64,000 bases of DNA from an uncultured Lachnospiraceae bacterium (GTDB lineage: Bacteria > Bacillota > Clostridia > Lachnospirales > Lachnospiraceae): positions 25,475 through 89,474 of the forward strand of contig CAJTYM010000010.1 in assembly GCA_910583835.1 (NCBI GenBank), written 5' to 3'. Every line of letters starts with the position of its first letter. The stretch's first letter is position 1. The translations under genes were made by a program, and so were the position numbers. Of this stretch, positions 33,953 to 43,692 are shown in pieces. Under the pieces are notes generated by a model. The model had not been told where the DNA came from, searched no databases, and saw only the letters and a program-made list of their open reading frames with translations.

Positions 33953-34972
33953 CTATTTATAGATTCTTGTTTTCATGCTGAAAGCAAGTTTCCGGTATTT
34001 TTCGTCCGATACAATCTTGTCCAGACCGCGTACAGCGCTCTCTTCCGGGAACTCACAGGTATTTACCTTCATGTTGGTAATCTGGGTGAACAATTCGTCC
34101 AAACGCTGTATTTTAGAAGAGCCGCCGGTAATATAGATACCGGAATGGATAATATCCCTCGCCAGTTCTGGCGGCGTCTTCTCCAAAATCATTTTGATGG
34201 AATTGCAGATAGTATTCAGGGGGTCTTTGATTGCTTCATACACAATAGAGGAATTAATCTGCATCTCTATCGGCAGTCCGCTGACAACATCCCTTCCCAC
34301 AATTGTCTCCACAGTCTCCTCTTGCTGCGCAATGGCACAGCCTAAGGTCTCTTTCAGATACATGGCCGTCTTCTGCCCTATGACCAGGCTGAAATTCCGT
34401 TTGAGGTGGTTGATGATGGATTCATCGATACGCTTACCGCCAAAATGGAGTAAATCACTGAGCACCAACCCACCCAGGGAGATAACGGAAATCTCCGTGG
34501 TGTCTGCACCGATATTCACAATCATGAAACCCGTTGGAGAGTTCACATCCAGATCCAGGCCTACCGCATCGGCAATCGGCTTCTCACACAGCAGCACGCT
34601 TCTCGGCTTGAAACGGCTCTTATAAAACAAATCGAAGAACGCCTTTTTCTCCACTTCTGTGATATCCGTAGGCACGGCAACGATAAACTCCGCACCTTTG
34701 ATATGGCTCTTGGCATATTTCTCCAGCAGCTCACCAATCATTATCTGCATATTGTTGTAATCTGCAATTACGCCGTTGACCACGGGAAAAGATACCTTGA
34801 TGCTGTCCGGTGCCTTTTCGTACATAGCATATGCGTCATCGCCAAAAGCATAGAGCTGATTCTTGTTGACAATGGCAATGGTATTTTTCTCATTGATTAC
34901 CTTCCCGGTCCCCTTACAGAAAATTTTCAGATTGCAGGTTCCCAAATCAATTCCGTATACATTTGCTGACAT
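33953..34972 (-). CDS. mreB: Rod shape-determining protein MreB
   Basis: 339 residues. Actin-like nucleotide motifs: YGIDLGTCNLKIF (phosphate 1), VNIGADTTEISVISLGG (phosphate 2) and IYITGGSSKI (adenosine). It polymerises under the membrane to direct wall synthesis. Several positions differ from the commonest MreB (GTCNLKIF instead of GTANTLV), so this may be an Mbl- or MreBH-like paralogue. ATG follows AAAGGAAC; first gene of the mreBCD-PBP2 series. Confidence 0.95.
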   Translation of the reverse strand: MSANVYGIDLGTCNLKIFCKGTGKVINEKNTIAIVNKNQLYAFGDDAYAMYEKAPDSIKVSFPVVNGVIADYNNMQIMIGELLEKYAKSHIKGAEFIVAVPTDITEVEKKAFFDLFYKSRFKPRSVLLCEKPIADAVGLDLDVNSPTGFMIVNIGADTTEISVISLGGLVLSDLLHFGGKRIDESIINHLKRNFSLVIGQKTAMYLKETLGCAIAQQEETVETIVGRDVVSGLPIEMQINSSIVYEAIKDPLNTICNSIKMILEKTPPELARDIIHSGIYITGGSSKIQRLDELFTQITNMKVNTCEFPEESAVRGLDKIVSDEKYRKLAFSMKTRIYK

Positions 34973-34975
34973 AAC

Positions 34976-35683
34976 TTAAGTTCCTTTCCTCTGGCCAAGC
35001 AGGCCGTTTTCTCTAAAGCTTATATATTGGTTATCGCCAATGATGATATGATCTGCCAGGGCGATTCCCAGAATATTCCCACTTTCCATGACCCGCTGCG
35101 TCACCTGTATGTCTGCTTCGCTCGGCGTAGGGTCTCCGCTTGGATGGTTATGGAGGAGCACAATATGCACAGCTTTGCGCTCCAGCGCCTTGATGAAGAT
35201 TTCCCTGGGCGATACCAGAGAGTAATTCACCGTGCCGATAGAGATAACCTCATCAGCCAGCAGGCTGCACTTTGCATTGAACATTGCCAGAATCAGCGTT
35301 TCCCTCGGTTCATGCCTGAGCGTCTCCATATAGTAATATGCAATGCTGGCAGGGTTGCTGAGACAAATATCCTTCTCCCGGCTGGACATAGCAATACGCC
35401 TGGCCAGCTCCACTATGCACTTTAACTGAGCGGCCTTTACCTGCCCAATGCCTGAAATCTGTTTCATCTCTTCCGTATTCATATGGACAAGATTCAAAAG
35501 GTTCTGGTCTTTCTGCGCCAGCACTTTCTGCGCAAGCTGCAGCGCGGTCATCTCCCTTGTGCCGTTTCTCAATATTACCGCCAAGAGTTCCGCATCCGAC
35601 AATGCCTGTGCACCATAGCTAAAAAACTTCTCGCGCGGCTGTTCTGATTTCGGCAGTTCTTTCATAGTTAAGTGTAAATTCAT
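34976..35683 (-). CDS. radC: RadC family JAB/MPN-domain protein
   Basis: 235 residues. A helix-hairpin-helix region (ISGIGQVKAAQLKCIVELARRI, read in pieces) precedes the JAMM metalloprotease-like motif (VLLHNHPSGDPTPSEAD). The DNA-repair name is historical; the true role is unsettled. It sits three bases before mreB, the common radC-mreB order. Confidence 0.95.
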   Translation of the reverse strand: MNLHLTMKELPKSEQPREKFFSYGAQALSDAELLAVILRNGTREMTALQLAQKVLAQKDQNLLNLVHMNTEEMKQISGIGQVKAAQLKCIVELARRIAMSSREKDICLSNPASIAYYYMETLRHEPRETLILAMFNAKCSLLADEVISIGTVNYSLVSPREIFIKALERKAVHIVLLHNHPSGDPTPSEADIQVTQRVMESGNILGIALADHIIIGDNQYISFRENGLLGQRKGT

Positions 35684-35781
35684 GCTTTTCCTTTTACTCT
35701 CTCAAAAGGCAAGGAAAAAATAATACATTTTATTTTAGCACAAAAGGTCTTTGATGTATACTAATTATTACTAAAATTTAG

Positions 35782-37056
35782 CTAAAAATTTATTAATCCC
35801 TCTTCATATAATTTCTGCAAAGACATAAGAATGCCCAGTTTTGCATGGTACCAGGTCAGCCCTCCCTGAAAATACACGGCATATGGCTCCCGCAATGGAC
35901 CGTCCGCGCTCAGTTCAATCGAAGATCCCTGCACAAAGGCTCCCGCTGCCATTATCACGTCATCGTCATAACCAGGCATCGCCCATGGCTCCGGGGTAAC
36001 ATGGCTGTCTACCGGCGCTGCCGCCTGGATACCCTTGCAGAAAGCGACCAATGCCTGCGGGGACTTTAAGGTCACTGCCTGGATAATGTCATGGCGGCTT
36101 TCACTGCCGTTTGGCACTACCGGAAATCCCAGGCTTTCATAGATATTTGCCGCGAAAACTGCTCCTTTCAAGGCCCCGGCAACGACTGTGGGGGCGAGGA
36201 ACAGCCCCTGGTAAAAGGACTGGATAACCCCTAAGGAAGCCCCGACCTCCTTGCCAAGCCCGGGAGACGTCAGGCGGTACGCCGCATTCTCCACACATTC
36301 CTGACTGCCGACAATGTAACCGCCAATCGGGGCAAGACCGCCGCCCGGATTCTTGATTAAGGAACCGACTATCATGTCGGCGCCCACTTCCAGCGGCTCC
36401 TGCCGCTCCACAAACTCGCCGTAACAATTATCCACCATGCAGATAATATCCGGCTTTATTTCCTTGACGACAGAAATCAGTTCGCCTATCCGCGCTACCG
36501 AAAGCGTTGGCCTTGTCTGGTATCCCTTGGAACGCTGGATAGTGACCAGCTTCGTCTTATCATTGATTGCCTTTCTGATATTCTCAAAGTCAAAACCGCC
36601 GCCCTCTAAAAGGTCAACCTGCCGGTAAGTAACGCCATATTCGGCAAGGGAGCCCTTCGATGGACGGATGCCAATGACCTCCTCCAGCGTGTCGTACGGC
36701 TTGCCCACAGGCGATAGGAGTTCATCCCCCGGACGGAGATTGGACATAAGCGCTAATGCCAGCGCATGGGTGCCGCAGGTAATCTGCGGGCGCACCAGCG
36801 CCGCCTCGCCCCGAAAGCAGGAAGCGTACACCTCCTCCAAGGTATCCCTTCCTAAATCATTATACCCATATCCGCTGCTTCCCATAAAACATTCTGCGCT
36901 GACCCTGTGTTTCTGCAGTGATTTAATTACCTTTAACTGGTTGTATTCTGCTGTTTCGTCAATCTTGGCAAAACGCTCTTTTAACTTCTCTTCAAACTTC
37001 GTGCCGTAAGCAAAAACCTTTTCATCAATTCCCAGTTCCTGATAGATTTCTTTCAT
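35782..37056 (-). CDS. Methionine gamma-lyase family PLP-dependent protein (YnbB / aluminium-resistance type)
   Basis: 424 residues from ATG 37056 behind AAAGGAAA. Features: ITCGTHALALALMSNLRPGDELL, MVDNCYGEFVERQEP and the PLP-lysine segment GSLIKNPGGGLAP. This Cys/Met-metabolism-like family is encoded near hfq, miaA or glnR in Firmicutes; its substrate is not firmly known. It follows miaA by 22 bases. Confidence 0.92.
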   Translation of the reverse strand: MKEIYQELGIDEKVFAYGTKFEEKLKERFAKIDETAEYNQLKVIKSLQKHRVSAECFMGSSGYGYNDLGRDTLEEVYASCFRGEAALVRPQITCGTHALALALMSNLRPGDELLSPVGKPYDTLEEVIGIRPSKGSLAEYGVTYRQVDLLEGGGFDFENIRKAINDKTKLVTIQRSKGYQTRPTLSVARIGELISVVKEIKPDIICMVDNCYGEFVERQEPLEVGADMIVGSLIKNPGGGLAPIGGYIVGSQECVENAAYRLTSPGLGKEVGASLGVIQSFYQGLFLAPTVVAGALKGAVFAANIYESLGFPVVPNGSESRHDIIQAVTLKSPQALVAFCKGIQAAAPVDSHVTPEPWAMPGYDDDVIMAAGAFVQGSSIELSADGPLREPYAVYFQGGLTWYHAKLGILMSLQKLYEEGLINF

Positions 37057-37078
37057 GTGCAATTTCCTTTCCCGCTTT

Positions 37079-38026
37079 TTATATGATACCTTTCTCTGCC
37101 AGAATTTCCTGCATATATTTTAGAATGTTATCATTATCGTACGCAAACGCCTGCTTGTCCACCCAAATTACATCCCGCTCGCGGCGAAACCAGGTCAGCT
37201 GCCGCTTGGCAAAATGTCTTGTATCACGCTTGATACGGCAGACAGCTTCCTCCAGGGTCAATTCCCCCTCCAGATAGGCAAGGATTTCTTTGTAGCCAAG
37301 CCCCTGCATGGACACCATAGTACGATTACATCCGCGTTCCCGCAGGTTTTTCACCTCCTGCACCAGTCCGTCTTCCATCATCTGTTCCACACGCCCATTG
37401 ATTCTCTCATAGAGCTTCGCCCTGTCGTCATTGAGGACAAAGTACGCAAAATGATAGGGGGATTCCTTCTGCCGCTCTGCCGCATTATGAACAGAAATTT
37501 TCTGGCCGGAAAAATGGTGAAATTCCAGCGCGCGTATGATGCGCTTACAATTATGCTCATGGATTTGCCCAGCCGCCTCGGGGTCTGCTGCTTTCAGCAT
37601 TTCGTGCAGAATATGCCCGCCCTGCTCCCTGGCAATTTCTTCCAAATATGCCCGATACTCCTTATTCTCCTGCTCCTTCGTGAAATCAATATCATATAAG
37701 AGCGCCTGGATATAGAAGCCAGTGCCGCCCACAATCATGGGAATCCTGCCCTGTGCATAGATTTCCTCCATATATTTGCGGGCATATTCCTGAAAACGGA
37801 CGACATGAAATTCTTCCTCCGGCTCAAATTCATCAATGAGATAATGTGGGATTTCCTGCATTTCGTCTTTAGTTATCTTCGCGGAACCGATATCCATATG
37901 GCGGTACACCTGCATGGAGTCCGCCGAGATGACAGAACCTTGCACCAGCCTTGCCAGGCGGATAGAGAGTTCTGTCTTGCCCACTGCCGTGGGACCGGTC
38001 AAGATTATCAAAGGTTTTTTCATCAT
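37079..38026 (-). CDS. miaA: tRNA dimethylallyltransferase MiaA
   Basis: 315 residues. P-loop LTGPTAVGKTELS, the DSMQVYRHMDIGSAK motif and GGTGFYIQALLY are diagnostic. It adds dimethylallyl to A37 of tRNAs reading UNN codons. It starts inside the mutL stop (ATGA overlap), the widespread mutL-miaA arrangement. Confidence 0.97.
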   Translation of the reverse strand: MMKKPLIILTGPTAVGKTELSIRLARLVQGSVISADSMQVYRHMDIGSAKITKDEMQEIPHYLIDEFEPEEEFHVVRFQEYARKYMEEIYAQGRIPMIVGGTGFYIQALLYDIDFTKEQENKEYRAYLEEIAREQGGHILHEMLKAADPEAAGQIHEHNCKRIIRALEFHHFSGQKISVHNAAERQKESPYHFAYFVLNDDRAKLYERINGRVEQMMEDGLVQEVKNLRERGCNRTMVSMQGLGYKEILAYLEGELTLEEAVCRIKRDTRHFAKRQLTWFRRERDVIWVDKQAFAYDNDNILKYMQEILAEKGII

Positions 38027-40104
38027 AACACCCGCTTAAATTTTTTTTCCAATTCATACTTTGTCATAGAGATGATGGTCGGCCGCCCATGAGGGCAGTG
38101 ATACGGATTTTCCAGCGTAAGCAGTTCTGCAATCAAAGCTTCCATTTCCTGCCTGGACAATTTCTGATTGCCCTTGACTGCCGCCTTGCAGGACATGGAA
38201 GCAATCTTTTCCGTAATCATCTGCGGAGTCTCCTTGCCATGAAACTGAGACAAACTATCCAACATTTCCACCAGCAGTTCCTTTCCTTTAATGCCAAACA
38301 GGTTTGCCGGCACTGACGTCACAGAATATTCCTTGCCGCCGAAATGTTCCAGCACAAACCCAAGCTTCTCAAAATAACCCATATACTTCTTTAACAGTTC
38401 TTCCTCCTGCATATTTAAGGTCAATAAGATAGGCGGATAAATTACTTGGGACGTGTACTCCTTATCATCCAGAGATTTCATCGTACGCTCATACAATACT
38501 TTCTCATGAGCCGCATGCTGGTCAATGATATAGAGCTTATTGTCAAATTCCACCAGCCAATAAGTTTCAAAGAGTTGTCCGATGATCCGATGTTCGTTCT
38601 GGGAGGAAAGGTCAAGAAGCCTATGGGTAATCTGTGGAAATTCTTCTTGACGGTATTCACCGCTTTCCCTATCAGCAGCCGTCTCTTCCCGAGCGGTTTC
38701 GGATTGCCTTGCACTTTCGGAAACATGATATGCTGTGTTTGGCTGTTCGCCCATCTTCTCCGGCGAAATGCCATAATCTGCTGCCTCGGCCGCTAAATCT
38801 GGCTGTTTCCCTGCCATATCCGCTTTCGCTGGCTGCTGTACGCCTGTTCCTGCTGTCTGAACTTCTGCCGGCTGCTGCAGCTGTGTTCCTGCTATAGGTA
38901 CTTCTGCTGGCGGTTGCGGCTCTGTTTCCTGCGGATATTTCTCATATTTCTTCTCGTAAGGGCTGTCTTTGCGGATTTCCGCTTTCACCGCTTCCAATCG
39001 CTTCGTTTCAAAAGGTTCCGGTGCTTTCCTTCCCAACTTTAAATATTCTTTTTTCTGCAGTTCCTGCCGCTTTTTGGCTTCCCTCCCATCCTCCAGGCTT
39101 GCCTGATAGACCAATTCACTCTGGTTGATAGCTTGCCTTACCAAATCTGTGAGGAACTGATAGATGGCTTCGCCATTAGAAAACCGCAATTCCATCTTCG
39201 TGGGATGGACATTGACGTCTAACAGTTCCCCTTTGACGGAAATGTGCAGCACGGTAAATGGATACTTATGCTGCATAACAAACGATTTATAGCCCTCTTC
39301 AATGCTTTTGGCAATAAGTGCGCTCTTGATATATCTCCCATTAATAAAGTAATTCTCATAATTACGGTTCCCTCTGGAAATCAGCGGTTTGCCAATAAAA
39401 CCATTGACGGAAAACAGCTCGTTTTCTCCATGGACTTCTAAAAGATTGCTGGCAATATCCCGCCCATGGATATGGTAGATAATCTCTTTGAGATTGGAGT
39501 TGCCTGAGGTATGGAGTTTGAGCTGATTATTGGCAATGAATTTAAAGGAAATTTCCGGGTGGGACAAGGCGAGTTTCTCCATAAGGCTATTAATATATCC
39601 TGCCTCAGTCTGCGGCGTCTTTAAAAATTTCCTTCTTGCAGGGGTGTTATAGAATAAGTTCCGGACCAGAAATGTCGTTCCTTCCGGCGCACCGATTTCT
39701 TCGGAGGACTGCTCTTTGCCGCCCTCGATGACATAGCGGACGCCGCTCATTTCCTTGGGCGTCTTGGTAATCAGTTCCACCTGGGAAACGGCAGCGATGC
39801 TGGACAAAGCCTCCCCGCGGAATCCTAACGAGGAGACGGTAAAGAGGTCCTCCACACTCTTAATCTTACTTGTAGAATGGCGCAGAAAAGCAAGGGCAAC
39901 CTGTTCCTTTTCAATGCCGCAGCCATTGTCTGTGATGCGGATGAACGAGATACCGCCCTCCTTGATTTCCACCGTGACTGCGCTTGCCTGCGCGTCAATG
40001 GCGTTTTCTACTAATTCTTTGACAACGGAGGAAGGACGCTCAATGACTTCCCCGGCTGCAATCTTGTCAATTGTCTGTTGGTCTAAAATCTGAATATTTG
40101 GCAT
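38023..40104 (-). CDS. mutL: DNA mismatch repair protein MutL
   Basis: 693 residues. The GHKL ATPase is complete (NAIDAQAS, ITDNGCGIEKE, LGFRGEALSSI). The C-terminal domain has the endonuclease motif DQHAAHEKVLYE, SCKAAVKG and CPHGRPT, so this MutL should nick DNA itself, as in bacteria without MutH. The linker (about residues 385-455) is low-complexity with imperfect repeats of QQPAEVQTAGT type. ATG follows AAGGAGC. Confidence 0.97.
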   Translation of the reverse strand: MPNIQILDQQTIDKIAAGEVIERPSSVVKELVENAIDAQASAVTVEIKEGGISFIRITDNGCGIEKEQVALAFLRHSTSKIKSVEDLFTVSSLGFRGEALSSIAAVSQVELITKTPKEMSGVRYVIEGGKEQSSEEIGAPEGTTFLVRNLFYNTPARRKFLKTPQTEAGYINSLMEKLALSHPEISFKFIANNQLKLHTSGNSNLKEIIYHIHGRDIASNLLEVHGENELFSVNGFIGKPLISRGNRNYENYFINGRYIKSALIAKSIEEGYKSFVMQHKYPFTVLHISVKGELLDVNVHPTKMELRFSNGEAIYQFLTDLVRQAINQSELVYQASLEDGREAKKRQELQKKEYLKLGRKAPEPFETKRLEAVKAEIRKDSPYEKKYEKYPQETEPQPPAEVPIAGTQLQQPAEVQTAGTGVQQPAKADMAGKQPDLAAEAADYGISPEKMGEQPNTAYHVSESARQSETAREETAADRESGEYRQEEFPQITHRLLDLSSQNEHRIIGQLFETYWLVEFDNKLYIIDQHAAHEKVLYERTMKSLDDKEYTSQVIYPPILLTLNMQEEELLKKYMGYFEKLGFVLEHFGGKEYSVTSVPANLFGIKGKELLVEMLDSLSQFHGKETPQMITEKIASMSCKAAVKGNQKLSRQEMEALIAELLTLENPYHCPHGRPTIISMTKYELEKKFKRVL

Positions 40105-40411
40105 ATGCGCTCCTTATATGGCGATTCTGCATTTTGTAATTTGCTCTCGCACCAAGAAGGTTTTTATGTACAAATTTGCTTTCGTACCAAAAGGTTCACA
40201 TCACATCTTGATGTGAACACTTTGCACATAAAAGTGCTATGGAAAGCTAGCTTTCCAATCACTTTTTGTGCAAGATGTCTTTGCTGCCTTTGGCAGCAAA
40301 ACCTTTTGGTACGGAGATAACTTTGGTAGCAAGACCTCTTGGTATGGAGATAACTTCGACAGCAGACCTTTGGTTATCATCAATTATAAAATACAAAACC
40401 TTAAAATCCCA
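40105..40411. repeat. Hairpin-array region between mutL and the Uma2 gene
   Basis: No gene. From outside inward: CGTACCAAAAGGTT/AACCTTTTGGTACG (40183-40196, 40300-40313); GTTCACATCA-CATCT-TGATGTGAAC (40194-40218); TTGCACATAAAAGTG/CACTTTTTGTGCAA (40222-40236, 40260-40273); the palindrome GGAAAGCTAGCTTTCC (40241-40256); and TTTGCTGCC-TTT-GGCAGCAAA (40280-40300). A diverged direct repeat of about 35 bases with the core GGAGATAACTT follows (about 40304-40370). Confidence 0.75.
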
Positions 40412-40990
40412 TCACCCTTGACTGTTCTTAGCAAATTCCACAAATGTGATTGATAAGTCCTCAAATATCATAACCTTTATTTCGTCTTCAAAAGAATATT
40501 CCACTGCACGGAATGTCCCTGATGCTAAATTATAGACGGAGACTATTTTCCCATAGGGGTCTACAATCCAATATTCCCGCACCCCTGCATCTGCATACAG
40601 ATTCAGTTTGCGGACATAATCATTTCCTGGATTGCTTTGTGATATGATTTCAATCACCCAGTCCGGCGCGCCGCTGCACCCCTTGTCCGTAAGCTTATCC
40701 AAATCGCAGATAATGCTGAGGTCCGGCTCCACGATGGTCTTTTTGTCATTGAAGAGCTTTACGGCAAATGGGGCGGGATAAACTTCACAGGAACCGCCTT
40801 TTCCCTTAATATAGTTATAGATAAGGGCATGCAGGAATGATAATATTTTTTGATGAATCCTGCTCGGAGCCGCCTGATAATATATTTGCCCATCAATCAG
40901 TTCCGCACGGAATTTCTCTGGAATACGGTAATAATCATCTTCTGTATAATCTGTTTCTTTTGTTTTCGGTATTGCATGTGTTAAAGACAT
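40412..40990 (-). CDS. Uma2-family (DUF820) putative nuclease
   Basis: 192 residues from ATG 40990 with AAAGGAG eight bases upstream. The PD-(D/E)xK-like core is visible: RAELIDGQIYYQAAPS, VEPDLSIICD, PDWVIEIISQSNPGND and REYWIVDPYGK. Uma2 proteins are abundant in cyanobacteria and scattered in other bacteria; their function is not established. It is flanked by palindromes and lies between mutS and mutL, which suggests insertion into an older mutS-mutL pair. Confidence 0.9.
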   Translation of the reverse strand: MSLTHAIPKTKETDYTEDDYYRIPEKFRAELIDGQIYYQAAPSRIHQKILSFLHALIYNYIKGKGGSCEVYPAPFAVKLFNDKKTIVEPDLSIICDLDKLTDKGCSGAPDWVIEIISQSNPGNDYVRKLNLYADAGVREYWIVDPYGKIVSVYNLASGTFRAVEYSFEDEIKVMIFEDLSITFVEFAKNSQG

Positions 40991-41019
40991 ATAGCATTCT
41001 CCTTTCCCGAGCATATAAA

Positions 41020-41044
41020 GTTTACATAATTTTCTTATGTAAAC
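41020..41044 (-). repeat. Perfect palindrome directly after the mutS stop, copy of the one after hisIE
   Basis: GTTTACATAA (41020-41029), spacer TTTTC, TTATGTAAAC (41035-41044). The arms are identical to those at 2378-2402, and again the repeat touches the stop codon (TAG) of the preceding gene. Confidence 0.7.
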
Positions 41045-43690
41045 CTACCAACGGTTTTTAATCTTATTCTGCAGCTGGTATAATTTATTGAGGGCATCAA
41101 TCGGGGTTAAATTGCCCAAATCAAGATCCTGCAGTTCCTGGATGATGTCATCATCTTTTACTGTATCAAACAATGACATCTGCGTCAAATCCACTTCATC
41201 GAGTTTCTTGCGTTGTTTCTTAGCAGGAGTCCCTTCCACTGCAATCCTCCCGGTAAATTCCGCAATATCATGCGCCGATAATTCTTCGGCGATCACTTTG
41301 GCACGCGCAATCACGGAATCCGGCACACCTGCAATCTTCGCCACCTGGATGCCGTAACTCTTATCAGCGCCGCCGGGGACAATCTTGCGCAGAAATACGA
41401 TGTCGTCCCCCTTTTCCTTGACGGCTATGCAGTAATTATTGACATTGTCAAGTTTCCCCTCCAACTCCGTAAGCTCATGGTAGTGGGTGGCAAACAAGGT
41501 CTTTGCTCCCAGCAATTTGGGATTGCTGATATGTTCCACAACCGCCCAGGCTATGCTCAGGCCGTCAAATGTGCTCGTGCCGCGTCCAATCTCGTCAAGC
41601 ACCAACAGGCTGTTGCTGGTGGCGTTTCTTAAAATATTGGCAACCTCGGTCATCTCTACCATGAACGTGCTCTGCCCGCTTGCCAAATCATCGGAAGCGC
41701 CGACCCTTGTGAAAATGCGATCCACAATGCCTATTTTGGCGCTCTCCGCCGGCACAAAGCTGCCAATCTGCGCCATCAGCACAATCAGCGCTGTCTGGCG
41801 CATATACGTGGATTTGCCGGCCATGTTCGGTCCGGTGATAATGGAAATCCGCTGCTTCTTATTGTCCAGATATGTGTCGTTGGCAATGAACATATCGTTG
41901 TTTATCATTTTCTCCACCACCGGATGGCGTCCATTTTTAATGTCAATCACGCCTTTTTCGTTGATGGAAGGACGGCAGTAATTGCCGCGCTCCGCCACCA
42001 GCGCAAGGGCAGACAGCACATCAATGCCTGCCACAGCCTTTGCCGTCCTCTGGATGCGCAGCACCTCCCCGGCAATTTTGTTGCGGATATCCTGGAATAT
42101 TTCGTATTCTAACGCCACCAACTTGTCCTCTGCGCCCAGAATGATGTCTTCCAGTTCCTTTAAGTCTGCGGTAATGTAACGTTCGGCATTGGTCAATGTC
42201 TGCTTACGGATGTAGTCATCGGGAACCATATCGCGGTAAGAATTTGTCACTTCCAGATAATAACCGAATACTTTATTGTATTTGATGCGCAGATTTTTGA
42301 TACCCGTGCGCTCCCGCTCTTTCGCTTCCAGTTCCATCAGCCAGCCTTTTCCCTCCGTCTTGGCATGGCGCAGCTTATCAATCTCCTCGTCATAGCCCTC
42401 TTTGAGGATGCCGCCATCCCGGATGGAAATAGGAGGCTCCTCGGCAATGGAAGCTTCGATGAGCGTAAAAATATCTTCCAGCGGATCTAGGTCTGCCTGA
42501 ATTTCTTCCAGCAGGGATACTTTGCATTCCCCAAGCAGTGTTTTCAGGAACGGCAGCATCTGCAGGGAAGATTTGAACGCAATCAAATCCCGGGGATTCG
42601 CCGTCTGGTAGGTCACCCTGCCAATCAGCCGCTCCAAGTCATAGATGGGGTTCAGGTATTCGCGGATTTCTTCCCGGACCATCGCATTTTCTTTCAATGA
42701 TTCTATAGCATCCAGACGCCGCTCAATCTCCGCTTTCTCAATTAAGGGCTGCTCTACAAAGCTGCGGAGCAGCCGCGCGCCCATTGCTGTTTTCGTCTTG
42801 TCCAGCACCCACAGCAGAGACCCTCTTTTCTGTTTTTCCCGCAGAGTCTCTACCAACTCCAGGTTGCGGCGCGTGGAGCTGTCGATAATCATATATTTTC
42901 CGGTACTATATAACTGCAGCGAAGTCATGTTTGCCAGATTGTTTTTCTGGGTCTCATAGAGATATTTCAGCAGCGCGCCTGCCGCAATTGTCCCAGATTC
43001 GTAGTCCTCAAGCCCTAAGCCCTGGATATCGGCAACCTTAAAGTGGCTAAGCAGCGTGCCTTTGGCCGTCTCATCGCTGAAATACCAGCTGTCCAGCGAA
43101 TAAATCGCGATATTCAGCCGGTGCTTCAGTTCTTCAAAATCCATGCCCGTCATATAAAACGCTTCATTACAGATAATCTCCGAAGGTGTAAATTTATGTA
43201 TCTCATCCAGCAGCTTTCTCTCCGTGTCCAACTCGGTCACATAGTAATCCCCCGTCGTGACGTCTGCAATGGAGACGCCATAGCGGTCGGCAATGTAGAC
43301 GATACACATGATATAATTGTTCTTCGTCTCATCCAAAGCCTGGGTATCCAGGTTTGTCCCGGGGGTCACAATGCGCACGACCTCCCTCTTGACCAGGCCT
43401 TTTGCCATTTTAGGATCCTCCACCTGCTCGCAGATTGCCACCTTGTATCCCTTAGCCACCAGCTTATTCAGGTAATTCTCCACGGCATGGAATGGTACGC
43501 CGCACATGGGGGCGCGCTCCTCTAACCCGCAGTTTTTCCCAGTCAGGGTAATTTCCAGTTCCTTGGATGCCGTCAGGGCATCCTCAAAAAACATTTCATA
43601 GAAATCTCCCAGACGGTAAAACAAAATACAGTCCGGGTACTCCTTTTTCGTCTCTAAATATTTCTGCATCATCGGCGTCATTTCTGCCAC
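41045..43690 (-). CDS. mutS: DNA mismatch repair protein MutS
   Basis: 881 residues. I chose the GTG at 43690 (VAEMTPMMQKYLE) because GGAGG lies nine bases upstream and it fits the usual MutS N-terminus; a TTG at 43696 is too close to the ribosome-binding site. Mismatch-reading FYEMFFEDA, Walker A TGPNMAGKSTYMRQ, DEIGRGTSTFDG and ATHYHELT are intact. It works with MutL encoded nearby. It starts two bases after the stop of the upstream FAD protein. Confidence 0.97.
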   Translation of the reverse strand: MAEMTPMMQKYLETKKEYPDCILFYRLGDFYEMFFEDALTASKELEITLTGKNCGLEERAPMCGVPFHAVENYLNKLVAKGYKVAICEQVEDPKMAKGLVKREVVRIVTPGTNLDTQALDETKNNYIMCIVYIADRYGVSIADVTTGDYYVTELDTERKLLDEIHKFTPSEIICNEAFYMTGMDFEELKHRLNIAIYSLDSWYFSDETAKGTLLSHFKVADIQGLGLEDYESGTIAAGALLKYLYETQKNNLANMTSLQLYSTGKYMIIDSSTRRNLELVETLREKQKRGSLLWVLDKTKTAMGARLLRSFVEQPLIEKAEIERRLDAIESLKENAMVREEIREYLNPIYDLERLIGRVTYQTANPRDLIAFKSSLQMLPFLKTLLGECKVSLLEEIQADLDPLEDIFTLIEASIAEEPPISIRDGGILKEGYDEEIDKLRHAKTEGKGWLMELEAKERERTGIKNLRIKYNKVFGYYLEVTNSYRDMVPDDYIRKQTLTNAERYITADLKELEDIILGAEDKLVALEYEIFQDIRNKIAGEVLRIQRTAKAVAGIDVLSALALVAERGNYCRPSINEKGVIDIKNGRHPVVEKMINNDMFIANDTYLDNKKQRISIITGPNMAGKSTYMRQTALIVLMAQIGSFVPAESAKIGIVDRIFTRVGASDDLASGQSTFMVEMTEVANILRNATSNSLLVLDEIGRGTSTFDGLSIAWAVVEHISNPKLLGAKTLFATHYHELTELEGKLDNVNNYCIAVKEKGDDIVFLRKIVPGGADKSYGIQVAKIAGVPDSVIARAKVIAEELSAHDIAEFTGRIAVEGTPAKKQRKKLDEVDLTQMSLFDTVKDDDIIQELQDLDLGNLTPIDALNKLYQLQNKIKNRW

Positions 43691-43692
43691 AA

